Below, piece by piece: positions 1 through 6,642 of a stretch of DNA of 20,007 nucleotides (positions within the stretch are counted from its first letter, which is position 1; each line of letters begins with the position of its first letter). Both the position numbers and the translations under genes were made by a program. This DNA is from CAYGDT01 sp964348745. Lineage in GTDB: Bacteria > Patescibacteriota > Gracilibacteria > Peribacterales > Peribacteraceae. The notes under the pieces were generated by a model, which was not told where the DNA came from, did no database searches, and saw only the letters and a program-made list of their open reading frames with translations. Location: assembly GCA_964348745.1 (NCBI GenBank), contig CAYGDT010000015.1, positions 1-20,007 on the forward strand, read 5' to 3'.

Positions 1-13
1 GCTAATGATTGAT

Positions 14-538
14 CTAAATGACCAATTTCATAATAGCCCTTAGTTCACCATTCAGGTATCGATCGGTATTGCCGAAATTGGCAGATACTTGAGGCTCGAG
101 AACGCTGCCAGAACCATCTTTAAATATTAGAACATCTACGGAGCACTTGATGAGTTCCTTCGCTTGATCTAATGGACCAGCCAAGTTCCAGCTTAGAAAA
201 GCAATAGTTGTAATCCCAGCAAAGGAAAGGGCCTTTTGCATAGCACTACCATCTATTTCGGAAATCCAAATACCAACCGCAGCAAAAAATACAGTAATCA
301 CAAATTGCCAGCCAATAGCATAGGCATCTGCAGAATTAATGGGAAAGTTGAAAAAAATAACAGTGCAAAGAAATATAAATGCAATCAACATAATGTTTTT
401 ACTTAAATTTTCACCTTTTGTTATTGCCGTTGAACTTCCTTTTGCTACATGCCACTTATAATGGCTGCGAAACGAAGTAAAAACTTCCTTTGTTCGAGCT
501 ACGACAGAACTTAAAAATTGTTTCAAATAGATATTCAT
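14..538 (-). CDS. hypothetical membrane protein
   Basis: I do not recognise this protein. It is about 174 residues with a charged N-terminal segment, then three hydrophobic stretches that look like membrane spans (around IMLIAFIFLCTVIFF, WQFVITVFFAAVGIWI and FAGITTIAFLSWNLA) and a soluble C-terminal tail of about 50 residues. An in-frame ATG at 568 would give 184 residues. I prefer the ATG at 538 because an AGGAAG Shine-Dalgarno-like sequence (542-547, read on the minus strand) sits at a sensible distance from it. This is the only clear Shine-Dalgarno in the window. It is the last gene of a minus-strand run with the two small membrane genes at 644-931 and 963-1187. The segment is visibly more AT-rich than the rest of the window. 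Function unknown. Confidence 0.6.
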   Translation of the reverse strand: MNIYLKQFLSSVVARTKEVFTSFRSHYKWHVAKGSSTAITKGENLSKNIMLIAFIFLCTVIFFNFPINSADAYAIGWQFVITVFFAAVGIWISEIDGSAMQKALSFAGITTIAFLSWNLAGPLDQAKELIKCSVDVLIFKDGSGSVLEPQVSANFGNTDRYLNGELRAIMKLVI

Positions 539-643
539 CATCTTCCTGCGCCATATCAGGCATCTCATTATATGTGAGGAAATGTATTAGAAGTCATAAA
601 GGTGGTGAAATAAAGGAGGTTGGGTCATCCAGTAAAGAACTTG

Positions 644-931
644 CTAATTCCAATCTATGTCATTTAACCAAAGCCATAACATACCAATTACTGCCAACCA
701 TAGACCAAGATTCCATTCTATTAGCCAGTCTAAAATTCTTTGTACACCGAGCCATTCAGTAGAAGTTTGAAACCAATCGTACGAAGGTACACCTAGTAAT
801 CTACTTGCGGGAAATTTCTCCCATACACCATTTCGAAGAAAATCGTAAATTTGATATCCCCATACGATGAAAGCTCCTAGAGTTGGGAATATTGGCAGTA
901 CTTCTTTTAGATCATCGTAATTGGAGAACAT
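644..931 (-). CDS. hypothetical small Trp-rich membrane protein
   Basis: Unrecognised 95-residue protein, notable for eight or more tryptophans. It has an N-terminal hydrophobic segment (around FPTLGAFIVWGYQIYDFL), a central soluble part, and a strongly hydrophobic C-terminal span (around LGLWLAVIGMLWLWL) ending in a short acidic tail. No Shine-Dalgarno precedes the ATG at 931. It lies 31 bp downstream of the gene at 963-1187 and about 100 bp upstream of the one at 14-538, all on the minus strand, so the three may be co-transcribed. The hydrophobic pattern is the only support that it is a real gene. Confidence 0.5.
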   Translation of the reverse strand: MFSNYDDLKEVLPIFPTLGAFIVWGYQIYDFLRNGVWEKFPASRLLGVPSYDWFQTSTEWLGVQRILDWLIEWNLGLWLAVIGMLWLWLNDIDWN

Positions 932-962
932 ATTATTGGTTGTGAAGTGGTAAGAAAATGCA

Positions 963-1187
963 TTATTTTAATCCTGCTATCCTTCCAGTACACACATAGA
1001 AAAACGCCTGCCTGATAATTTCAAGAATTCCACCAAAGAACAAGAGTAGTATCACAGTAATCTGGAATGCACCATTGATTACTCCTAATAGAACGCTTAG
1101 AAACAGAATTCCCCAAACTAGAAAAAATACTGCTTTGAGAAGCCTGTACCACATTTTTTCTGACAAGTCGCTTCGCTTAAACTTCAT
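963..1187 (-). CDS. hypothetical small membrane protein
   Basis: Unrecognised 74-residue protein. A basic N-terminus (MKFKRSDLSEK) precedes two hydrophobic spans (around LLKAVFFLVWGILFLSVLLG and ITVILLLFFGGILEII), giving a two-pass hairpin topology. The start is an ATG at 1187 with an AT-rich upstream region and no clear Shine-Dalgarno. It is the first gene of the minus-strand trio of small membrane proteins. Nothing visible links it to a known family. Confidence 0.5.
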   Translation of the reverse strand: MKFKRSDLSEKMWYRLLKAVFFLVWGILFLSVLLGVINGAFQITVILLLFFGGILEIIRQAFFYVCTGRIAGLK

Positions 1188-1314
1188 AGTGAATAGACTA
1201 TCTTATGATAAGTGTAGTTGTCTATTCCTGCTCTCTGGAGAAGACAAAGATGAAGAAATTTAAACTCCCCAAACTCTTCTAAAAGTCAGAACTTGAACTC
1301 AAAGCAACGACGTT

Positions 1315-1335
1315 CCCTCTCCCCATGTGAGAGGG
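1315..1335. repeat. inverted repeat (CCCTCTC / GAGAGGG)
   Basis: A perfect 7-bp stem (1315-1321 with 1329-1335) around a 7-nt loop, followed by ACAGGGGC. It lies in the gene-free stretch between the small membrane genes and tRNA-Gln. Its CT/GA-rich make-up is typical of dispersed intergenic palindromes. No T-tract follows, so a terminator is unlikely. Confidence 0.55.
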
Positions 1336-1369
1336 ACAGGGGCTTCCTTGCTCGTATCCCCTCCCCCAA

Positions 1370-1390
1370 CCCCCTCCCGCTGGGAGGGGG
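1370..1390. repeat. GC-rich inverted repeat (CCCCCTCCC / GGGAGGGGG)
   Basis: A perfect 9-bp stem (1370-1378 with 1382-1390) and a 3-nt GCT loop, followed by CTTTGCC. The hairpin would be very stable. It could terminate transcription weakly, but there is no proper T-tract on either strand, so I record it as a dispersed palindrome. It follows the related CT-rich palindrome at 1315-1335. Confidence 0.6.
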
Positions 1391-1421
1391 CTTTGCCCAA
1401 AAGGAAATGTAAACCGCAACG

Positions 1422-1612
1422 TCCCACGTAAAATTTCTTCTCGCATCGAACATTAGTCATACTGACTGCGGTTCGAATTCACGGCCGCGTAAAGTTCGCT
1501 CCGCTCACCACGCGGCCTACGTAAAATCGCTTCTCGCTTGTAAGTTGTAACATGTTCGAGTCTGGTGGCTGCGCCACGTGATCGCGAGCCGCTGCGAGCG
1601 ATTTTACGTGGC
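1422..1612. repeat. array of tRNA 3'-end-like remnants and their shared tail
   Basis: The motif CGTAAAATCGCTTCTCGC, or close variants, occurs on the plus strand near 1424, 1486 and 1519. It also occurs inverted at 1591-1609, directly after the CCA end of tRNA-Gln. Two plus-strand positions also carry a T-loop-like sequence before a tail: GGTTCGAATTC at 1468-1478 ahead of the tail at 1486, and GTTCGAGTC at 1554-1562, then GGCTGCGCCACGT at 1567-1579 and a degenerate tail. This matches the order T-loop, acceptor end, CCA, tail seen at the real tRNA. The remnants could be left by repeated integration or recombination at a tRNA 3' end. The similarity was judged by eye and is partial. Confidence 0.45.
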
Positions 1613-1683
1613 TGGGGAGCATGGATTCGAACCATGGAATGGAGGCTTCAAAGGCCCCTGCCTTACCACTTGGCTACTCCCCA
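1609..1683 (-). tRNA. tRNA-Gln (UUG anticodon), CCA encoded
   Basis: The minus strand folds into a complete cloverleaf of 75 nt including CCA. The acceptor stem is UGGGGAG with CUCCCCA. The D arm is GCCAAGUGGUAAGGC, the anticodon stem GGGGC with GCCUC, and the loop CUUUGAA gives anticodon UUG (plus-strand 1649-1651). The T arm is CAUGG-UUCGAAU-CCAUG. The discriminator base is G and the CCA is encoded. The U1-A72 pair, G73 and UUG anticodon are typical of bacterial glutamine tRNA. A promoter lies just upstream (1693-1721). Confidence 0.95.
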
Positions 1684-1692
1684 TTGCGTCCT

Positions 1693-1721
1693 ATACTAAA
1701 GGAGAAAGATCATTCTGCGAA
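1693..1721 (-). promoter_or_regulatory. sigma70-like promoter of tRNA-Gln
   Basis: Read on the minus strand: -35 TTCGCA (1716-1721), 17-bp spacer, -10 TAGTAT (1693-1698). The mature tRNA 5' end is 9 bp downstream of the -10. The -10 and its flank are repeated about 100 bp further upstream before a truncated tRNA copy. Confidence 0.55.
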
Positions 1722-1732
1722 GGCTCGAAGAG

Positions 1733-1784
1733 CCACTTGCCTGCCCACCGAAGTCCCGCGGGACGAAGGCGGGGCTACTCCCCA
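1733..1784 (-). pseudogene. truncated tRNA-Gln 5'-half copy split by a 34-nt palindromic insert
   Basis: On the minus strand this reads TGGGGAGTAGCC, then a 34-nt insert, then AAGTGG. Joining the two outer parts reproduces the first 18 nt of tRNA-Gln exactly. Upstream, the TTTAGTAT promoter -10 is also duplicated (1793-1800). Downstream of AAGTGG the similarity to the tRNA stops. It is therefore a promoter plus 5'-half duplication, not a functional tRNA. Confidence 0.6.
1739..1772. mobile_element. 34-nt GC-rich palindromic insert in tRNA-Gln remnant
   Basis: The insert contains the perfect palindrome GTCCCGCGGGAC (1753-1764), flanked by the partly complementary arms CCCACC and GGCGGG. It interrupts an otherwise exact 18-nt match to the tRNA-Gln 5' end, so its length can be read directly; the borders are ambiguous by about 1 nt. 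It looks like a small non-autonomous palindromic repeat of the kind dispersed through bacterial intergenic regions. Family identity is not established. Confidence 0.5.
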
Positions 1785-1822
1785 TTAGTTTAATACTAAA
1801 CGAGAATGAACTTTTGATCTAC

Positions 1823-1828
1823 TATACA
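1823..1828 (+). promoter_or_regulatory. -10 element of leaderless-type promoter
   Basis: TATACA lies 7 nt before the ATG at 1836, so transcription would begin at or next to the start codon. The same arrangement occurs before lepB. No good -35 is visible. Confidence 0.4.
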
Positions 1829-1835
1829 CCTCGAT

Positions 1836-2657
1836 ATGCGTCTCTTCAGATCCCGCTTCGGCCATGTGCTAATTTACATCAGTCTTTTCGGGGCGATTGC
1901 AGCGTGCACTCCCGTACACAAAGCAATACAGCTGACCCCGGTAATTCAAAAGGACCACTACACGGCAAGCATACAAAAACTTGATGATCAGCGGCTGGAA
2001 CTGCGTGTATATAACGACGCACAGCCCGTGGATATCGACACAACCAACCGTGTGCTCCACCTGACACTCGTGAGCGACGATCTTCTAAATTTCTTCCATG
2101 GATTCAAGGAGTTTTCCCAGCAGGAACCCGGTGTGTACATTATTCAATATCCGCTGCAAAACATACCGTACCGCGTCTGGTTGGATATCCCGGACCTCGA
2201 AACACGTGATCATCATGGAGACCGGATACAATATCGCGGAACAACCATCTTGCAACCCGATGCAGTAAAAACCGGCGGTCTCGCAGAGCAAGGTACCGAA
2301 GTGGATGTAGGAGGAGGGTACAGCGCGAAGTTGACGCTCCCAAAGGAACTCTTTACCGGCGGTTCCGCGGTAGTACCGACCGTGACGCTCTACGACCCAC
2401 AGCATCAACCGATCGCAACCGTGCAGAATGCTGACCACTTCTACACACTCGTTGGATCGTCCGAAGAATACCGACTGGAGCATGTGGCGCACGAACTGTC
2501 CACCGATACCACCCTCGCGCTGCACCCTCTGATCTTCAAAAAATCCGGCATGTATAGCCTCTGGATGGAAATCTACGTCCAAAATGGAAACACGATCGAG
2601 ACATTTCGCCCACGGTTCACGTTTTTCGTGCCGAATTGGGCAGATGTTGTGCAATAG
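1836..2657 (+). CDS. predicted secreted lipoprotein, function unknown
   Basis: A 273-residue protein. The N-terminus is basic (RSRFGH) followed by a hydrophobic stretch and a lipobox ending at IAAC (cysteine 24), so it is probably lipid-anchored outside the cytoplasmic membrane. The rest is soluble and rich in beta-type sequence. Two parts resemble each other loosely: LHLTLVSDDLLNFFHGF (from about residue 70), and the later HFYTLVGSSEEYRLEHV followed by a 'SGMYSLWMEIYVQNG' strand. This hints at a duplicated beta-sandwich like that of exported proteins with a 'vSeDLsxFxHxHP' motif, but the histidine motif is not intact and the family assignment is weak. The ATG at 1836 has no Shine-Dalgarno; a TATACA -10 lies 7 nt upstream. 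It is followed by a new promoter at 2662, so it is probably a separate unit from the DUF11 genes. Confidence 0.75.
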   Translation: MRLFRSRFGHVLIYISLFGAIAACTPVHKAIQLTPVIQKDHYTASIQKLDDQRLELRVYNDAQPVDIDTTNRVLHLTLVSDDLLNFFHGFKEFSQQEPGVYIIQYPLQNIPYRVWLDIPDLETRDHHGDRIQYRGTTILQPDAVKTGGLAEQGTEVDVGGGYSAKLTLPKELFTGGSAVVPTVTLYDPQHQPIATVQNADHFYTLVGSSEEYRLEHVAHELSTDTTLALHPLIFKKSGMYSLWMEIYVQNGNTIETFRPRFTFFVPNWADVVQ

Positions 2658-2661
2658 ATAT

Positions 2662-2689
2662 TTGACAAATTAGGAAACTACACTATTAT
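2662..2689 (+). promoter_or_regulatory. sigma70-type promoter of the first DUF11 gene
   Basis: A consensus -35 TTGACA (2662-2667), 16-bp spacer and -10 TATTAT (2684-2689). Transcription should start near 2696, leaving a leader of only about 14 nt before the ATG at 2710, with no Shine-Dalgarno. It would also drive the gene at 4237, which follows without a gap. Confidence 0.7.
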
Positions 2690-2709
2690 ATCTCCCTTTT
2701 TGTCGATAT

Positions 2710-4233
2710 ATGTTTTCGGTTTCACCCCTAAAAAAGGCATTTTTCATAGGCACACTGAGCATGCTCGCTGTGCCGATGATTCTCTATGCCTGCGGTATAC
2801 CGGATATGGAAATTGTTAAGGAGATTGATGGGAATCCCGCCTTCGTACACAAGGGAGATTTGATTTATTACACGGTGCGAATCCGCAGTTTGGTACCAAG
2901 CGCGGCCGGTAGCCACGTTAGTGTCATCGATGATCTTCCAGCAGGGCTCGAAAACGTAACGCCACCCGGCTCCACGCCGTGCCAAATACAGACCAATCGC
3001 ATCAGCTGCTTCTTCAATGAACCGATAACGAGCAGTACGCCACAGACATTACGCTTCGTGTTCCGCGTAGGGCAGAATGCCACATGCGGTCCCCTTACAA
3101 ATACCGTGCGCATCGATAGCATGAACGAACCGGATTCTAATCCGAGCAATAACCAATCCAGTGTCACCGTGCTGGTTCGATGCGATGCACCCGAAATCAG
3201 ACTGACGAAGAAAATATTGGTCGGATCACCGGCAGTGAAAGCCGGAGACCGCGTGAAATATGAGCTGCGCGTCAGAAACCTCGATACGGACGTCACTGTG
3301 CGTAACGTGAAGATTTTCGATAGCATTCCGGAAGGTCTGCAGTACGACGCAGCGAATTCATCGCCATATTGCAGCCAGCAAGGACAAACGATTCAGTGTG
3401 CATTCCCCGAGATCCAGCGAAACAGCGACGGGGTTTTCCCGATCCAGTTTACCGTGCTTCCATCGGTCGTCTATCCAAGTCCCATTTGCACAAACGGTAT
3501 CGACAACAGTGCGTATGCAACGGCGGACGGCACAAACAGATCGGATAGTGAGATCGTGCATCTGAACGTACTGTGTCCCATACCGAACGTCATCATCAGC
3601 AAAACAGTGAATAAAACCACGGTGAAACCGGGAGAAACGGTCTCCTACGAAGTGGTATTAAAAAATACCGGCGACGCAGACGCGTTGGGTGCAGAATTTT
3701 TCGATGATCTGCCAACGGTGAGCGGCGTGACTTTCGTCCCCGGGCAGAGTGATAGTCGATGCCAATCAACAAACACCGCGACAATTCTCTACTGCCAAAT
3801 CGGCACAATGCGACCGGGGCAAGAAATAAAAATTACGCTGGTGTTTTCGATCGCTGCAAACGCAACCTGCAATGCCTCGTTTATAAACAGGGTACGCCTG
3901 AATACGCTAACGCAAACGAGTGTCCCTGCCGAGTCGCCACAAACAACAATTCTATGCGATACTCCGCAATTATCCGCAGTAAAAAGTGCAGACCGCACAA
4001 CGATCGTTCCCGGGGATCGCATCGTCTATACGATCCGCATCGATAACAGTGGAAACGGTACTGCCAGAGACGTCGTGATCGAAGATCGTATTCCTGCAGG
4101 ACTGCAATTCGACTCCGCACAGAGTGACGGTTCTTGCAGTATTGTAAGCGATTTCGTGCGCTGTGGCAGCTTTACGATTTCCGGAAATTCCAACAAATCC
4201 GTAGAGATCGCCTTCACGTTTACCCGCTCTTAA
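2710..4233 (+). CDS. exported DUF11-repeat protein with an incomplete C-terminal domain
   Basis: A 507-residue protein. A basic N-terminus (LKK) and a hydrophobic stretch lead to LYAC (Cys28). This is either a non-canonical lipobox or a signal peptide with cleavage nearby. Four DUF11/TIGR01451-type Ig-like domains follow, ending at cysteines 158, 289 and 416, with the last starting at 417. Typical motifs are VKPGETVSYEVVLKNTG, DxxPxGLxF and SDxxCxxxxxxxxC. The last domain has exactly 91 residues and ends at AFTFTRS. It lacks the final roughly 35 residues (the C-x-x-xIxNxAxV...C part) present in every internal domain. DUF11 domains are common in bacterial cell-surface proteins. The next gene starts 3 nt after this stop in the same frame. 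No enzymatic motif is seen; a structural surface role is inferred. Confidence 0.85.
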   Translation: MFSVSPLKKAFFIGTLSMLAVPMILYACGIPDMEIVKEIDGNPAFVHKGDLIYYTVRIRSLVPSAAGSHVSVIDDLPAGLENVTPPGSTPCQIQTNRISCFFNEPITSSTPQTLRFVFRVGQNATCGPLTNTVRIDSMNEPDSNPSNNQSSVTVLVRCDAPEIRLTKKILVGSPAVKAGDRVKYELRVRNLDTDVTVRNVKIFDSIPEGLQYDAANSSPYCSQQGQTIQCAFPEIQRNSDGVFPIQFTVLPSVVYPSPICTNGIDNSAYATADGTNRSDSEIVHLNVLCPIPNVIISKTVNKTTVKPGETVSYEVVLKNTGDADALGAEFFDDLPTVSGVTFVPGQSDSRCQSTNTATILYCQIGTMRPGQEIKITLVFSIAANATCNASFINRVRLNTLTQTSVPAESPQTTILCDTPQLSAVKSADRTTIVPGDRIVYTIRIDNSGNGTARDVVIEDRIPAGLQFDSAQSDGSCSIVSDFVRCGSFTISGNSNKSVEIAFTFTRS

Positions 4234-4239
4234 ATCATG
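4231..4239 (+). other. in-frame stop/start junction TAA-ATC-ATG
   Basis: The stop codon of the 507-residue protein and the start of the 758-residue protein are in the same frame, separated by one codon. Readthrough of a single TAA would yield a fused polypeptide of more than 1260 residues. The second gene nevertheless has its own signal-like N-terminus, so two proteins are the default reading. Confidence 0.7.
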
Positions 4240-6513
4240 TTCAACTATCAGATCATCAGTATCGGCGTACTCATGTCGCAGCTTCTAAGCACAATGCCTA
4301 TCCCCTACTCCACGTTGCTGAGCGCGGGGATTGCACAAGCAGCCAGTATTGACCTTTCCGTTGTGAATGTGCAAAGCAGGATATCTCATCCATCGATTCC
4401 ACTCTTTCTCTCGTTGGAAAATAAGGGGCAAAGCTCGGTATCGAATGGCGAGGTAACATTTACACTACCAAACTCTCTGCAACTTGAAGGCAGCAAATCG
4501 TCCTCGGCCTGCGAGCAAAATGGGAATTCCGTAAGCTGCAAGCCGCTATTCATAGCGCCAGGTACTGCATTGCGTATGCCAATCATGCTGAAAAGCTCAA
4601 AACCGTATCAATGCCAGAACGGAGATATGCTCACAATTAACGTGCGAATTCCGGGTAGTAACACCATAGTCACGACCCATACCGTCGGACAATATGCATG
4701 CGATACTCTTCTTGTTATCCCCGGGTTAGAGACATCCGTCACTTTGGAAAACTCCGTCATTGTAAAACCTGGAGATGTTGTCACTTTCAGGTTGAATATA
4801 AGAAATAACAGTACACTCAACATAGTAAAGAGTACTGCGTACGCACACGTTGACACGCAATACTCAGAAATACTTAGTGGGCAAACCGGTGAACTGTGTA
4901 CCGATAACGGGTACTGCATAAATATGCCACTAAATATCGGAGCAAACTACAGTAATACCATTAAATATAGAATCAAAAATGATGCACCGTGCTTCACGGT
5001 AATTAATGGATATGCGGGATATGGACTTTGGTCGGCAAATCTCCCCGGAAGATATGCGGATCAAACAATCCATCATGACGAATTCCAGTTGTACGTGACG
5101 TGCCCAATACCAGAACCACCGAAAGCAGATGTGAGCATGGAAAAGAGTGGACCCGCAACGGTAGGGCTCGGTGGCACAATTCAATACAATCTAAAAGTAC
5201 GGAACAGCGGACCGAACACAGCCGAACGTGTTATCGTTCGCGATACGGTCCCGGGCGGATTGACGTTTGAGTCCGCGAGCGGTCCCTCAAACTGCTCGGC
5301 GCAGGGGACAGAGGTCGTTTGCTCCCCTATCAGTCTTACAAATGGACAAGAGCAAACCTACACGCTGAGCTTTCGCGTTCCGAGCAGCGTCGCTTCCTGC
5401 AATGCTACGATCATCAACTTTGCCCAAGTTTCCACGGATACATTCGAAGAGAACTCCGGTAACAATTCCGATGTGAGTGATGCAACGAGAATCATTTGCG
5501 GAGAGATTACGATCGAAAAAACCGCCAACGTTTCGAAGTCTCCAAAAAACGGGCAGGTTGTGTACACCATAAAAGTTGAAAGCGAGAGCGACGTGGGTGC
5601 ACAGGGCGTGGTGGTACGGGATACCGTTCCATCAGGGCTGCAATTCGTTGCGGGGCAAAGTGATAATCGTTGCTCGGTTTCCGGTACGGTAATCACCTGC
5701 GGACCGGTGGACATCAGCGGAAGAAATTCCGCACAATTCCAGCTGACATTTACCGTACTCGCCTCTGCTGTGTGCGGTAGCGCCATCACAAACATCGCGA
5801 CTGCAACGGCAACGAACATCTCCGGGCAAGTACAAGATGATGCCGTCGTCACCGTGGAATGTGCTCCTCCAAAATTCACGATTGTAAAATCCGTAGACAA
5901 AGCGCAAATTGAGCCAGGGGAAAGCCTCGTATATACAATTATCGTAAAGAACATCGGCGACACGACTGCAAATTATGTGGAACTCATTGATTTTTTCCCC
6001 AGCAATGCAGGTGTGACCTATGACAGCAACGGAAGCGGCCCGAGTTGCACCAAAAACGGAACGGGCATTGTCTGCCATGTCGATACTCTCGCTCCTAATG
6101 CCGAAGTTTCATTTACGATTCGTGTGAAAACGGATACTACTGTCGCATGCGACAGTACAATTTCAAACAAGGCAAAAGTGGAAGCAGTAAACGCCACTCG
6201 CGTGGATTCCAACACGGTAGAGACCGATGTAGTCTGTAAAAAAGAACCGAAACTCACAGCAACGAAACAAGTAGATAAAACTACTGTGAATCCCGGCGAA
6301 AGCATTACTTACACCATTCGTATTGAAAACACTGGGAATGCAACGGCAAACAATGTTGCAATACAAGATACCATTCCGACTACGCTTCACCTTGAATCGG
6401 GGCGCAGTGACGCAAAATGCTCGGTCACCGGATCTACAGTGAACTGCGGACCGTATGAGATTCTTGCCGGAGGAAGAAAAACCCTCGTACTGGTCTTCAC
6501 ATTTCTACCCTGA
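4237..6513 (+). CDS. exported DUF11-repeat protein with an incomplete C-terminal domain
   Basis: A 758-residue protein. The N-terminus (MFNYQIISIGVL...) is hydrophobic, with a plausible signal peptidase site at AQA-AS around residues 34-37. It also shares an 'ST...PIP' patch with the signal region of the giant protein. Six DUF11-type domains follow, ending at cysteines 155, 289, 421, 542 and 667. The first two are divergent and the last starts at 668. Like the gene before it, the last domain has exactly 91 residues and stops at VFTFLP, without the closing cysteine-bearing third. The start codon lies one codon after the upstream TAA, in the same frame and with no Shine-Dalgarno, so translation probably depends on re-initiation. 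TGA is the stop. A structural extracellular role is inferred. Confidence 0.85.
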   Translation: MFNYQIISIGVLMSQLLSTMPIPYSTLLSAGIAQAASIDLSVVNVQSRISHPSIPLFLSLENKGQSSVSNGEVTFTLPNSLQLEGSKSSSACEQNGNSVSCKPLFIAPGTALRMPIMLKSSKPYQCQNGDMLTINVRIPGSNTIVTTHTVGQYACDTLLVIPGLETSVTLENSVIVKPGDVVTFRLNIRNNSTLNIVKSTAYAHVDTQYSEILSGQTGELCTDNGYCINMPLNIGANYSNTIKYRIKNDAPCFTVINGYAGYGLWSANLPGRYADQTIHHDEFQLYVTCPIPEPPKADVSMEKSGPATVGLGGTIQYNLKVRNSGPNTAERVIVRDTVPGGLTFESASGPSNCSAQGTEVVCSPISLTNGQEQTYTLSFRVPSSVASCNATIINFAQVSTDTFEENSGNNSDVSDATRIICGEITIEKTANVSKSPKNGQVVYTIKVESESDVGAQGVVVRDTVPSGLQFVAGQSDNRCSVSGTVITCGPVDISGRNSAQFQLTFTVLASAVCGSAITNIATATATNISGQVQDDAVVTVECAPPKFTIVKSVDKAQIEPGESLVYTIIVKNIGDTTANYVELIDFFPSNAGVTYDSNGSGPSCTKNGTGIVCHVDTLAPNAEVSFTIRVKTDTTVACDSTISNKAKVEAVNATRVDSNTVETDVVCKKEPKLTATKQVDKTTVNPGESITYTIRIENTGNATANNVAIQDTIPTTLHLESGRSDAKCSVTGSTVNCGPYEILAGGRKTLVLVFTFLP

Positions 6514-6569
6514 TCAGGAGTGAGCCTAAAGAAAAGCGGCTTAAATCAGCAATTGAAAGCATATCGTAC

Positions 6570-6587
6570 ATTCTATCTTCGTAGAAT
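6570..6587. repeat. short hairpin upstream of the giant-gene promoter
   Basis: ATTCTA (6570-6575) and TAGAAT (6582-6587) form a perfect 6-bp stem around TCTTCG. It directly abuts the palindrome at 6587-6611. No T-tract follows, so it is more likely a binding or RNA-structure element than a terminator of the upstream gene. Confidence 0.4.
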
Positions 6588-6611
6588 ATAATTGACAAAG
6601 AAACAATTATA
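6587..6611. promoter_or_regulatory. candidate operator palindrome overlapping the -35
   Basis: TATAATTG (6587-6594) and CAATTATA (6604-6611) are perfect 8-bp inverted arms separated by 9 nt. The palindrome covers the -35 and most of the spacer of the giant-gene promoter, a usual place for repressor binding. The cognate regulator is unknown. Confidence 0.45.
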
Positions 6612-6620
6612 ATGTTTAAT
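6592..6620 (+). promoter_or_regulatory. sigma70-type promoter of the giant DUF11 gene
   Basis: A consensus -35 TTGACA (6592-6597), 17-bp spacer and -10 TTTAAT (6615-6620). The predicted start is near 6627, leaving about 16 nt before the ATG at 6643. This short leader resembles the one at the first DUF11 gene and supports ATG 6643 over the upstream TTG at 6631. Confidence 0.7.
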
Positions 6621-6642
6621 AGTTTCCTTTTTGCAAAAAAGC

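Noticed and set aside
1453..1635. Short arginine-rich minus-strand frame overlapping the tRNA
   Set aside because: It runs through the tRNA-Gln 3' end and the tRNA-like remnants, so it is a by-product of RNA-gene sequence.
4120..4236. Frameshift or nonsense mutation truncating the 507-residue protein
   Set aside because: The missing domain third is not found in any frame after the stop. The next protein starts with its own signal-like region, and the 758-residue protein ends at the same domain position, so truncation looks intended.
6511..6513. TGA read as glycine (alternative code of some Patescibacteria)
   Set aside because: TGA ends both the 758-residue protein and the PH-domain gene at sensible places, and no in-frame TGA interrupts any conserved protein here.
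6631..6642. TTG start of the giant protein
   Set aside because: The ATG four codons later has a better-spaced promoter and leaves a normal signal peptide. The extra residues add nothing.
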